Assembly (NCBI RefSeq): GCF_024834065.1
Contig: NZ_JANUYA010000003.1
Location: forward strand, 35,230 to 99,229
Source: Mycoplasma sp. CSL7475-4
Lineage (GTDB): Bacteria > Bacillota_I > Bacilli_A > Mycoplasmatales > Metamycoplasmataceae
Direction: 5' to 3'
Length of the DNA: 64,000 bases
Notes under the pieces: model-generated
Seen by the model: only the letters and a program-made list of their open reading frames with translations
Told to the model about the DNA's origin: nothing
Databases searched by the model: none
Shown: piece after piece, positions 46,833 to 57,178 of the stretch
Layout of the letters: every line of letters begins with the position of its first letter
Position numbering within the stretch: position 1 is the stretch's first letter
Made by a program: the position numbers and the translations under genes

Positions 46833-47813
46833 ATGGCAATTTGAGCATACAGAAATAAGACTTCGCCAAATAACGAACACGGTAAAAATTTAGCACCGAA
46901 TCGTTTTGTGCAACCTTTAAATTACAAAAAATGAGAATTATTAGGGAATTTATTAGAATTTCATGAATCAAACAATGTTAAAAAACAACAAAACAAATGA
47001 ATAGATTTCTTCTATCGTTTTTCTAGATCTTTTGCCGGAGTTTTCGGATTTGTGTTATTTATGGTAATTGTACTTAGCGCAGTATTTATTCCTTTTTTCA
47101 CAAAAGATCCTGATAAATTGAGTATTAATGACAGATATCACAACTTTTTCGAATCGGCTGATTACATTTTCGGTACTGACGCACTAGGACGTGATTTATT
47201 TGCTCGTCTTTGATGAGGTTTAAGATATTCACTAGCACTAGCTTTAGTTACGGCTGTAATTCAAGTTTTTGTCGGTTTACTGATTGGAATTACGATGGGT
47301 CATTTTCGAATTTTTGACACAATTATGACCTATGTTATTAAAGTAATTTCAAACGTGCCTTCAATAATTATTTTGATTGTTATTACTATTGTTTGACGGC
47401 CAACATTTTGAGTTATGGTCTTTGCCCTAACTTTTACTTCATGGACGGGTATCGCTAACCAAATGCGTTCACAAGTATTGAGAGCAAAAACATTTGAGTG
47501 AGTTTCGGCTTCGGGCATTCTAGGAACACCAACATGAAAAATACTGCTTAATTATTTACCTGTTGTTATTCCTTTATTAGTTACCGAAATTGTTTTCCAT
47601 ATTCCTGGTGTTATTCTTTCAGAAACATCATTAGCGTTTATTGGTTTGAGTATTGATATTCCAACATTAGGTAACTTGATTTCCGAAGGTTCAAAAGTAT
47701 TTACGGCTTATCCACGCTATGTGCTGTTGCCTTCGATGGTGCTTGTGCTATTAACAACATCAATTCAATTAATTGCCGCAAGTATTCAAGATTCATTGTT
47801 AAGACAAAGATAG
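46833..47813 (+). CDS. oppC: oligopeptide ABC transporter permease
   Basis: 326 residues. HNFFESADYIFGTDALGRDLFARLW contains the FGTDxxGRDxF hallmark of OppC/DppC, followed by the membrane helices and C-terminal ETSLAFIGLSI. A cytoplasmic N-terminal extension of about 70 residues is present. GAAAGGA precedes the ATG. oppD starts 7 nt after the stop. Confidence 0.94.
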
Positions 47814-47820
47814 GAGAATT

Positions 47821-49362
47821 ATGAATAAACCCAAGAATTGAAATGATCTATCCTATGATAAAAAAATTGAATACTATGCTTCAACAATGCAAACAACATT
47901 GAAAACAGAACGCGAATTAAATCCAGCACCCTACAGTAAACTTTATCCACAAGTTATAAAAAAATTAGCAAAACCACACCCACTTAATCTTTTAGAAGTG
48001 CGGAAAGAAAAAAATAAAGGCTTTTGAAAAGATGTGGCTGATTTTTGAAAAAATATTGGTCACGGAATTAGTAGAATTTTTCGCTGAGGCAAAAAATTCC
48101 AATCAAATATTGACTTACAATCATATTTTGATTCAGCACGTATTGAACACGTTTTAGGTGAAGATCTTAAAGTGGCAGCCGAAATTGAAGACATTTATTT
48201 AACTTTTAAAAACCCAGCTAACCCTAAAGAAAAAAACCTTGTTTTAAGAGGTCCTAGTTTCAAAATATATGAAGGAAAAATACACTCAATAATTGGCGAA
48301 TCTGGTTCTGGTAAATCAGTAATTACTTCGCTGTTATACGGATTGACTGGAAATAACTCAATTGTTGAATCAGGAACTGTGAAGCTATATGGCTTAGAAG
48401 TTCATAATTTCAACTTATATAACTGAGAGAAATCAAAATTAAGAGGTCGGGTAGTTAGTGCTGTTTTCCAAAATCCGATGTCAATATTAGACCCTACGAT
48501 GAAAGTAGGTAATCAAATTACCGAAGGAATGTTAATTAACGGAATTGTTAAAACTAAAAAAGAAGCGGTTCAAGAAGCAATTAAATATCTACAATTAGCC
48601 AAAATTAACAATCCAGAAAAAGTTATGAAACTTTATCCGCATGAACTTTCAGGTGGAATGATTCAACGTATTGCTATTGCGGCAATTGTTAGTCTTAAAC
48701 CGAAAATATTAGTAATGGATGAACCAACGACCGCTCTTGACCCAACAGTGCAGGCTCTAGTTTTAGACATCATAAGAGAGCTTCAATCAACATTCAAAAT
48801 CGCAGTAGCTTTCATTACCCACGATTTAGGAGTTGTTGCATCTATATCTGAATTTATCAACATTATGTATGCAGGACAAATTGTTGAATCAGGAACTCGT
48901 GAAGAAGTGCTAATGCACCCACAACATCCATACACATGGGGATTGATTTCTTCAATGCCTGATTACAATAATGATGAACGTTTAAATGTGATTAAAGGTG
49001 CTGTGCCTTCATCTCTAAATAACATCAAAGGAGATGCGTTTGCAGTTCGTAATGATTACGCATTAAAAATTGATTTAGAAGAAGAAGCAAACTTTTATTA
49101 TGTATCACCAACTCACTATGTTAAATCTAGTTTGTTGGACGAAAATGCACCATTTTATGAGCCACCTAAAATCATTCAAAATCTTTGAAAACGTTACTTT
49201 GATCGTTTGAAATTGATTCACGGCGAAAATATTTTTGTAGCACATGAAGATTACATCAACGATTTAAACAAAGCACAAGAACATAATGCAAAAGTTGACG
49301 AAATTAAAAAACAACAAGCACTCGAAATCGCCCAAAAACAACAACAAAACGAGGAGTCATAA
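47821..49362 (+). CDS. oppD: oligopeptide ABC transporter ATPase
   Basis: 513 residues. About 125 residues of unusual N-terminal extension precede the ATPase domain: Walker A GESGSGKS (159-166), signature LSGGMIQR (from 276), Walker B ILVMDEPTTALD, H-loop ITHDLG. A C-terminal Gln/Lys-rich helix ends the chain. Its stop overlaps the oppF start by one base (TAATG arrangement), so coupling is strict. Confidence 0.94.
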
Positions 49363-50708
49363 TGGAAGAAAAAAAATATTACGTTGAGACCACTCGTGGT
49401 GGTAAAAAACTTTACCGCGCAATAAGACCCGGCACTGAGGAAATGTTGAATTCTGTTGATAAAGAAGCGATTGTGCAAATTAGAAATATGGATGTAACTT
49501 ATGGTTATGGTGCCAATACCTTTTACGCGCTAAAAGATTTAAACCTAAATATTTATCAAGGTGAAGTTTTAGGTTTAGTTGGTGAATCAGGTTCGGGTAA
49601 AACCACTGCCGGAAGAGCAATTATCGGCTTAACTCCACACGCATTTGGTCAAATTAAAATCTTAGATCGTGTGATACCAAAAAACAGAGATAAAATTTTT
49701 AAATGGTCAAAAAAAGGTAGAGACATTATTAACTTTATGGTTAATAAAGTCCAAATGATTTTCCAAGATCCAACTAACTCATTAAACCCATTTAAAAATG
49801 TGGAAACTGTAGTTGGTGAAGGTTTAACAAATTTAAAAAATTCAAGATATATTTATTTGACTAATGTTGATACTGAAACATATGTTGAATTAAACAAAAA
49901 AATCAGTGAGATCAATCCTGATCTTGCCCTTTCTAAAGATGTGTGATCAGATATTAGAAATAACTGAGAAAGTGCCGAAAGTTTGTATAAATTTGTTTAC
50001 GAAGATACTAAACAAAAACTTAATAATTTAAGTATTAAACTCAATAATGAACAATATGAATCATTAATAAATTATTTAGAATCACGAAGAGAAATTCGTG
50101 ATGCAGAAAATAAATTGAGCGAAAAGCAATATAAACGTAAATTAATTGTTGATATTTTAAATCAAGTTGGTTTAGATGAAACTGTGCTAAATAGATATCC
50201 ATTAGAGTTTTCTGGTGGGCAACAACAACGTGTGGGAATTTGTCGTGCTGTTGTTTTACAACCACAAATTTTAATTGCCGACGAACCTATTTCCGCACTT
50301 GACGTTTCAATTCAAGCGCAAGTTATTAATATCTTTAAAGAGCTAAAAGAAAAATATAATTTAACTATTATCTTTATTGCTCACGATTTACGAATGGTTG
50401 AATATATTTCTGACCGGATTGCAGTTATTAATAAAGGTACTTTACTTGAAGTTGGACCGACTAAATCAGTTATCCATAATCCACATCACCCATATACTCA
50501 AAGTTTATTGGATGCTGTTCCTTCAATTGAAGCCGAAAAAGGTTCATTGGTCGGTAAAATTTATGACCCAAGTATTCACGATTATGATGAAGAACATCAA
50601 CCAAAATGACAAAAAGTTACTGATAAACATTTTGTTCTGGCATCTGATGAAGAATTTGAATCAATTAAAGAGCAAGCTAAATTGTATAAATCAAAATTTA
50701 TAGATTAA
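49362..50708 (+). CDS. oppF: oligopeptide ABC transporter ATPase
   Basis: 448 residues. Walker A GESGSGKTT (74-82), Q-loop FQDPTNSLNPF, signature FSGGQQQR (from 283), Walker B ILIADEPISALD, H-loop IAHDLR. About 100 charged helical residues are inserted between Q-loop and signature, at the same place as the insertion in PotA. Partner of OppD. Last gene of the operon. Confidence 0.94.
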
Positions 50709-50711
50709 TTA

Positions 50712-50736
50712 AAACACCTTTGTAGGTGTTTTTTTG
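50712..50736 (+). terminator. terminator of the opp operon
   Basis: AAACACCT, TTGT loop, AGGTGTTT, then seven Ts, 4 nt after the oppF stop. Confidence 0.88.
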
Positions 50737-50799
50737 TTATCTAAAAGGATTTATAAATATAAAAATGTAATCAATTAATATTACTAATTAGAATTTTAT

Positions 50800-50898
50800 A
50801 TGAATATTATTCACCACTTCATATGGTATTGACTAGCATTAACAAACAAACTTTTTCAATTCAAAGGGATGGTTCAAGGTTTATATAATAGTGCTTAA
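50800..50898 (+). pseudogene. truncated DUF805-like fragment
   Basis: 32 codons from ATG to TAA. HFIWYWLALTNKLFQFKG resembles the N-terminal signature of DUF805 membrane proteins, in which a Trp-Tyr segment precedes FKGRASR. After FKG the likeness ends and a stop follows 11 codons later. No Shine-Dalgarno. Probably a decayed gene start. Confidence 0.45.
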
Positions 50899-50953
50899 GC
50901 ATGATTGATTATTTTAAAAAAATTATCAGTTTAAGGCAAAATCAATAATAAGA

Positions 50954-50986
50954 AAAAAACCTGAATCGCAATGATTCAAGTTTTTT
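50954..50986 (-). terminator. terminator of the S41 peptidase gene
   Basis: TGAATC and GATTCA with an A6/T6 extension around one mismatch. It lies 13 nt beyond the stop of the minus-strand gene and is symmetric enough to work both ways. Confidence 0.75.
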
Positions 50987-50998
50987 ATGTGTTCAAAT

Positions 50999-53038
50999 TT
51001 ATTGTCGGTCGTTTTGTTTGATGTGTTTTAATATATTGCCATTATAAAAATGTTCGTAACTTAAGGTAATGTCTGGTTCCACACCGTCTTCGGTATTAGG
51101 GAATTCGTCTAAGGTTTCGAATGCCTCATTGCTTTTTCCTGCGTATGCATTGGCCGAAGAAATATCAACATTTGTTCCGTCAGGTAACACGGTTGGCAAT
51201 ATTGAATACATACCACCAGCAGTTTTTTGACCGATTAATGTTGCAAGATTATTGGTTTTAACAACATGAGCAAACATATTAGCTGCACTAAAAGTTATTC
51301 CGCTAGTTAAAACGTATCAGTTATATAGATTTGCATAACCGTCATTTTGATCAAATGTACCATCATTGTTCGTATCGACTAAATACTCGATGTCATATAG
51401 AACTTTCGACATTTTATCCATAATAACTTGTTTAATTTTTTTCTCGCTATTGGTTAAGAATCCTAAAAGTTGTTGAGCAGACAAGGGCGATCCACCGCCG
51501 TTTTGTGATATATCAAGAACTATGTTTTTGATTACATTGTTATTTTTGTTGTTGTAATCTTTGATTTGTTCCATTGCTTTTAACATAAAGAAAAATGTAT
51601 CATATTTCCATAAATCATTTGCATTTACTCTACTTGGTTCAATTTCCAAATTGAATGAGTCGATAGTTATTCTCGCTGTGTCATTTTCTACTTGGAATAA
51701 CTTATTTGGGTCTATTTCGGTTTCGTTTTCGCCATCAACACCATATTTTAATTCGTATAATTTATTTGCCAATTTATCATATTCTTTACTTTTAGCCGAA
51801 GTATCGACATTATTAGGTACATATTTTTCATTTGTTTGCGCATAAGATTTGGAGATTATTCTCGAGTGTGCTTCGTTTAAATATACTCCCCACAATTTTT
51901 TATACGCAGAATAATATTTACTTGGCGTTGTTGATAATAATTCATTTTCTAAATTAGTCGTCTTAGCGAAAGAATAAAAATCAATAGCATTTCCGTTGCG
52001 TTTGTATAATTCGTTGTTTAATCCATAGAAATTATCAAATAATAATGCTAGAAAATCATAATTTTCACGACGTTGTGCTCCTGTAACATTTTTGTTACCA
52101 GAGTATAAAGTTTCTATTTCTCGATCTAAGCTATCTGTGTCGGTAGTTCTACTTAGCTCATAGCTCAAAATTAATAATTTATCGTTATTATATTGAATAT
52201 TATTGTAGCCGTTTGACATAAAGAATAAGTTAAATATTGCTAAAGGAATATATACAAAATTGTCTTTGACAATAATATCGAAGTTATATTTTTTAAGGTT
52301 AATATCTAAGGAATCGCTTTCTTCGACACGGTTGTATTGATAGACATTTTCACTTTCATTTAGATGAGAATTGTATTGTGGGTCGGGAGTTTCGCTTTGA
52401 TCGTTAATAATAAAAGAATTTTCTGATGTGTAGGTAATTTTTTCTTGTTCAGCATCAAAAATTAAGTCATCACTATCATTAACTTTGTATGAAATTATTG
52501 ATGGTTTATTTGATTTGATTTCTTTAAGTGCCGTAACACTGAAATAACCTGGAACATTTGTGAAAAATTCATTGATATTTACATATATTTGTTGATTGGT
52601 TTTATGTCTAAATAAAGACACATATGAAGGTTCACTAGTATTTTCGACTTCGTCATCTTCAACAAGAAAATCATTGTTTTGTTCAATTGGGTCAATTAAT
52701 TGTACATTGTTACTAATTAAGTCTAACTCAGCCGGTGTCGGAGCAACTAAGTGGTCTTTTGCTATTATATTTGTTGTCGAATCATTTTTTTCTTCGTTAT
52801 TGATGTTGGTTTTTCCTTCATTATTGTTTTCGACAACAGTATTATTTGTTGAATTTTGATTTGTATTATCTTTTTGTTTATCTTTTACTTCTTGTTTCTC
52901 AATTGCATTTTTTTCTGTATTTTCATTGCTATCTTGTTTAGTTTTTTGTTTCGTACATGATGCGGTAAATAGTGCGATCGGGAAAAAACTTGCAGAAATT
53001 GGGAGACTTATTAATTTTAAAATTTTTTTATTTCTCAT
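50999..53038 (-). CDS. S41 family peptidase-like lipoprotein
   Basis: 679 residues. Lipobox FTASC (Cys28), then an Asn/Thr/Lys/Glu-rich linker of about 80 residues. The C-terminal domain resembles S41 (C-terminal processing) proteases: GGGSPLSAQQLLGFL, then TSGITFSAANMFAHVV with Ser584 at the nucleophile position, and IGQKTAGG. The Lys that normally lies about 25 residues after Ser is Gly here, so the active site differs from CtpA and may resemble the Ser/His type. TATAAT at 53051-53046 (minus) lies 7 nt before the ATG: leaderless. A surface protease role is inferred. Confidence 0.8.
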
Positions 53039-53077
53039 ACTTATTATTATATAAAATAAACCACCTTAAAATAGGAC

Positions 53078-53118
53078 AAAAAATAAACCCGAAGCATGAA
53101 AACAAGGGTTTATTTTTA
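53078..53118 (-). terminator. terminator of the obg operon
   Basis: AAAAATAAACCC (53079-53090) pairs with GGGTTTATTTTT (53106-53117), 15-nt loop. It is placed just after the obg stop on the minus strand and just upstream of the S41 gene. Confidence 0.8.
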
Positions 53119-53136
53119 GTATGTCGAACGCGTTGT

Positions 53137-54402
53137 TTAATAATCACCATCTCATTCGAATTCGTATTCGAAAATTCTTACTGTGTCACCAGGTTGAATG
53201 CCTTTTTTGATTAAGTCGTCTCAAACGCCGATTTTTTTCAATATATTATTGAATCTTAATAAGTTATCATAACTAACCAACGGAATTTTTTCGTATAGAT
53301 GTTTAATTTTAGGTCCACTAATTTCGTAAAAACCTTCATATGGTTTTATGACTTTGTATTCTTCTTCAAGCATAATTTCTACAACTGAATCTTCTTCAAT
53401 CTCTTCAACAGGTTTTAACTTATTGATTTCAATCAAATTGAATAATTCTTTCTTTACTTCATCCAGATTTTCGCTTGTTAAAGCAGAGATAGATACAATT
53501 TTAATTTCAGGGTATTTTTGTTTAAATTTACTCAAATTTTGTTCAAAATCCGGTAAATCAGATTTATTAGCAATTACTAATTGGTCTTTTTTCTCCAAGT
53601 TTAAACTGTAGTTTTTTAGTTCATCTTTAATAACTTCAAAATCGGCAATTGGGTCTTTATATTCACTACCAAAGTCAATAATATGCGCTATAACACGACA
53701 TCTTTCAATATGTTTTAAAAATTGAATTCCCAATCCTTTTCCTTGTGAAGCACCTTTAATAAGTCCAGGTAAGTCAGCAATTACGAATGAATTATCGTAA
53801 TATTTAACCATACCAAGCTGAGGCACTAAAGTTGTAAATTCATACTCAGCCACTTTGGCTTTAGCATTCGACAAAGCACTTAGTAATGTTGATTTACCGG
53901 CCGATGGTTTACCAACCACACCAACATCAGACATAATTTTTAAAACGATATGTGCATCGTATTTTTCGCCTTTTGTTCCGTTTTCACTAATTCTTGGGGC
54001 AGTGTTACGTGGAGATTTAAATTTCATGTTTCCACGGCCACCTTGCCCACCTTTGGCAACTAAGTATTCTTTTGGTTCAATAATATCAGCAACTACTTTG
54101 CCGTCACGATAAACCACTGTACCAATAGGAACGGGAATATATTTATCTTTACCGGCAGCACCATAAAGGTTTTTAGGGCCTCCGTTAACACCATCATCGG
54201 CGGTGATTTTTTTATTACCATAAAGAGATAAGAGGGTATTTTTACCTAAATCACCAACGAAATAAATGTTTCCGCCACGACCACCATCGCCGCCGTCAGG
54301 ACCACCTTTATCTACATGTGCTTCACGACGAAAAGAAATCATTCCGTCGCCACCCTTTCCGGCGATAAGCTGTATTTTTATTTCATCAATAAATCTAGCC
54401 AT
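53137..54402 (-). CDS. obg: GTPase Obg/CgtA
   Basis: 421 residues. A Gly-rich Obg fold at the N-terminus (GKGGDG, GGPDGGDGGRGG) is followed by the G domain (GKPSAGKST from 164; DLPGLI; NKSD), then the C-terminal OCT domain ending EFEWDGDY. It is an essential GTPase of 50S assembly. The coding region continues through a TGA at the IGVWDD site to the TAA at 53137, which restores the OCT domain. AAGGAGGT precedes the ATG. The HAD gene ends 18 nt upstream, in the same operon. Confidence 0.95.
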
Positions 54403-54420
54403 TTTACCTCCTTGATAAAT

Positions 54421-55233
54421 TTATTTTTCGTTTTCGCCATTCAATCTTGAAATATAGTCTAGAATAGCAATTCCTAAACCGTGCTCTTGCACTGATCTTG
54501 TCACATATTTTGCTTTTTCTTTAACAAAATCTTTTGAATTATCCATTGCGTATGAATAATTGAAACGTTTGAACATCGAGAAATCGTTTTCACTATCTCC
54601 GATTACCATTACGTCATCAGTTGTGTATTGTTTAAAAATGTTTTGAATCATTCATGTGATTGCTTTACCTTTAGAAGCACCACGAGGTAAAATTTCTAGG
54701 TTCATATGAGTTTTAATTAATTTAACATCATAATTTTTTAGAACGTCAATTAACTCATCAACATTTTCTGTGGTTTCGAAATAAACTTCGATTTTTGAAA
54801 CATTTTTAATTTCTTGTCCCTCGTATAACTCAAATTGGTCGAAGTTTTCGTATTTAAAGTAAATACGGTTTAAAAATTCTTTATCTTCATCTTTGAAAAT
54901 GTAGAATGCATCTGAACTTCAACCAGCAGCAGAAACTTTTTTCTCTCTAAATAAGTCAAAAATCTTTTTAACTTCGCTCTCTTTAATAAATTCTTCACGA
55001 ACGAATTTATAGTGTTTAAAATCATAGATCTGAACACCACTAGAACCGATGATGTAATCGGCATTAACTAATTTTGCCAGCTTAAACATTTTTGGACAAA
55101 TAGGATTACCTGTTGCAATGTTAAAACTTAACTCGTTTTGCTTAATTATGTTTAAATTATAAATTGACACATAACCGTTGCTTGTGTAAATTGTGCCGTC
55201 AACGTCACTAAACACAATAGGTTTCTTTTTCAT
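54421..55233 (-). CDS. Cof-type HAD-superfamily phosphatase
   Basis: 270 residues. DVDGT (10-14) holds the nucleophile, ATGN replaces the usual STGR motif II, and GDSENDFSM (from 212) binds the metal. Cof-type cap domain in between. Substrate unknown; such genes are multi-copy in mycoplasmas (another is at 9227-10057). AGAGGA precedes the start. First gene of a unit with obg. Confidence 0.88.
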
Positions 55234-55423
55234 AATTCCTCTTTTCCGACATTTGTCTATAATCTAGTAAATACTACATTAATTTTTTATTTAAATTTAT
55301 AAATTAAATAGATATTAATAAATTTTGGGGGAAAAACTAACACACTTTAAGCCATTTTGCTTAATGTTTTGTGTTTATTATCAAACATAGTTTTCTTATT
55401 AATTATAACGAAAAAAAGACATT

Positions 55424-55558
55424 GATCTTGTTAATAATTTTGGTGATTTTCTTTGTGAAATAAAAAGCAAAAGTTCCACTTTTTGAATTTGACAGATAAG
55501 AACTTTTGTTTTTTATTTCACGACATGATCTTGTTAATAATTTTTGCGATTTTCTTGC
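55424..55558. repeat. palindromic repeat copy 2 with flanking 32-bp direct repeats
   Basis: Core 55455-55521 has arms 55455-55476 and 55500-55521 with one G/T mismatch, in the same orientation as copy 1. It is bracketed by 32-bp direct repeats at 55424-55455 and 55527-55558 (GATCTTGTTAATAATTTT start), near identical to each other but unrelated to the repeats flanking copy 1. The rest of the 410-bp gap, 55234-55423, shows no gene. Confidence 0.8.
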
Positions 55559-55574
55559 AAAAAAAAAAAAAAAA
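55559..55574 (+). promoter_or_regulatory. 16-A tract in a putative promoter
   Basis: Sixteen consecutive As lie between TTGC (55555-55558, within a candidate -35) and TAAAAT (55575-55580, a candidate -10), about 70 nt before the start of the next gene. Homopolymeric A tracts at this place control on/off switching of variable lipoproteins in Mycoplasma hyorhinis. The related promoter at 56656-56680 has the tract split by a T. Confidence 0.5.
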
Positions 55575-55644
55575 TAAAATAATGATGACTGATATTAAAT
55601 TATTAATCTTGGTCATACAAAATAAAAAAATGAGGACATAAATT

Positions 55645-56172
55645 ATGTATAAAGGCAAACTTAAACAAACAAATTATATTATTTCAATATCTATTTCACT
55701 TATTATTTCAACTATATTTATTGTGGTTGGTTCTATTTTTGTTTCTAAAACTCAAACAAAATGAGCATATTTGACTTCAGGATTAGCAATGAAAATATAT
55801 GATATTTTTAGGGATCCTGAAACAGTCGCTGATTTTAGAATATTTATTTTAGTGATAAGTGCTATTTTTATCATTGCAGGATTAATACCACTTTTACTTT
55901 CCTTATTTGATTTTTTGGCATATGCGACCGGAAAAATAAGCATAAAAATGGATGAAAAAAGCATAATAGTTGGTAAGGCTTTCGGACAAAAAACATATTC
56001 TTTAAACGATGTAAAACAAATAGATGTTAAACCGTTCTCAAGATTGCTTATCAAATTTAAAAATACTATTTTTCCAACAGTGTATTTTTTGGAAAATGCA
56101 GTTGAATTTAAAAATAAATTCAATTCATATCTAGCACAAAATAGTGCATCAATTAATTCGCACAGACAATAA
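55645..56172 (+). CDS. hypothetical two-helix membrane protein
   Basis: 175 residues. Hydrophobic segments at about 13-35 and 66-95 flank a short loop, and the C-terminal half (ISIKMDEKSIIVGKAFGQKTYSLNDV) looks like a small beta-rich cytoplasmic domain resembling bacterial PH-like domains. I do not recognise a family. One TGA-coded Trp. GAGG lies 12 nt before the ATG. Its upstream region carries the 16-A tract, so expression could vary. Confidence 0.6.
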
Positions 56173-56310
56173 AAGAAGTAAATTAAATTACCGAATCAAA
56201 AAGAATAGTGTTTTAATCATTGTGGACTTTAACTACTATTAAAACTCATTTAGTTATAGTCTCTTGGAACAAAGAAGGCAATAACAAAAAAATAGCTGAA
56301 AATTAAGTAA

Positions 56311-56470
56311 TTTGGCGAAAAACACAGTTTTGTTAAAGGTAATCAAGAAACGTTTGTTAACTTCAACACCTATTTGAAGAAATTAAGCAAAAGTGGCGTA
56401 AAGAACAAGCTATCTAATTACAAAAAGTATTGATGATATTTCAAAAGTGTTTGATAAATTATTACAATAG
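56311..56470 (+). pseudogene. gene remnant with frameshift
   Basis: An open frame from 56311 (preceded by a stop) reads a protein-like stretch with FVKGNQETFVNFNTYLKKLS and stops at 56455. In the next frame ITKSIDDISKVFDKLLQ continues to a stop at 56468-56470, directly before a terminator. The pattern fits a decayed gene of unknown family that lost its start and gained a frameshift. 56173-56310 shows nothing else. Confidence 0.4.
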
Positions 56471-56471
56471 C

Positions 56472-56550
56472 ATAAATATGGAACATCAAACTTAACTGAT
56501 GTTCCATTTTTTATCAAAATTTTCAACAATGTAAGGCAATAAACATCAGT
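56472..56550 (+). repeat. duplicated terminator block, copy A
   Basis: About 79 bp nearly identical to 57082-57159. It contains the hairpin ATGGAACATCA/TGATGTTCCAT (56478-56488 with 56497-56507) plus a T run, a clear Rho-independent terminator, and the following AATGTAAGGCAATAAACATC segment. It ends the decayed gene before it. Confidence 0.8.
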
Positions 56551-56561
56551 AAAAACAAAGC

Positions 56562-56626
56562 GAAATAAAAAACAAAAGTTCCCATTTACAAATTCGAAAA
56601 AAGTGGAACTTTTGTTTTTTTATTTC
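56562..56626. repeat. palindromic repeat copy 3, inverted orientation
   Basis: Arms 56562-56581 and 56606-56626 (one extra T on the right). The loop is the reverse complement of the loops in copies 1 and 2, so this copy is inverted. The right flank (56629 on, ATCTTGTTAATAGTTTTG) is related to the flank of copy 2; the left flank is not, so the two-sided duplication seen at copies 1 and 2 is missing here. Confidence 0.78.
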
Positions 56627-56747
56627 ACATCTTGTTAATAGTTTTGTTGACTTTCTTGCAAAAAAATAAAAAAATAAAATATACATGTGACATTCTGATA
56701 ATTCAAAACAAAGTGTCGCAAGTGTATTTTATTTAGGAGATAAAAAT

Positions 56748-57040
56748 ATGAAATTAAAAAAATTAATGTTTTATTCATTACCTGTTTTAGCTACCGCAAT
56801 AACACCATTAGCAACAATTGCATGTAATAAAGAAGACAACAACTCAAAAGCTAGAAAAAAATTGAGGAATTTAGAAAAAAATACAGTTGACTTGAAAATG
56901 TTGAAAATTATGTCAATGCTTTTCAAAGTATGCTTGATGAAGTTACTGCAAATGGAATGCAACTTACCGATGAACAACTTGAGCTATTCATAAAAAATAT
57001 TGATTATGCAGCAACACATATTGATCAGGCATCACATTAA
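56748..57040 (+). pseudogene. small lipoprotein gene, frameshifted at an A7 tract
   Basis: The start has a GGAG site and a good lipoprotein signal with lipobox ATIAC (near residue 26). From 56855-56861 (seven As) the frame changes: read on in the original frame, the product is an unlikely Met/Leu/Lys string ending at 56993. One additional A restores a natural acidic helical sequence (IEEFRKKY, then ENVENYVNAFQSML, GMQLTDEQLELFIKNID) to the stop at 57038. So the gene is off by one base, by slipped-strand variation or decay; intact it would be about 97 residues. Confidence 0.7.
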
Positions 57041-57081
57041 TCACCCTTTAAAATTTAGCACATTACGGTTTTATAACTAAG

Positions 57082-57159
57082 ATAAATATGGAACATCAAA
57101 TTTAACTGATGTTCCATTTTTATCAAAATTTTCAACAATGTAAGGCAATAAACATCAGT
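57082..57159 (+). repeat. duplicated terminator block, copy B
   Basis: Near-identical to 56472-56550, with the same hairpin (57088-57098 with 57107-57117) and T run. It terminates the frameshifted lipoprotein gene. Confidence 0.8.
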
Positions 57160-57178
57160 GAAAAATGAAGAAAATATG

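Noticed and set aside
56748..56993. 81-codon ORF taken as an intact lipoprotein
   Set aside because: Its second half is an unnatural Met/Leu/Lys string, while a one-base shift gives an acidic helical sequence running on to a later stop; called frameshifted instead.
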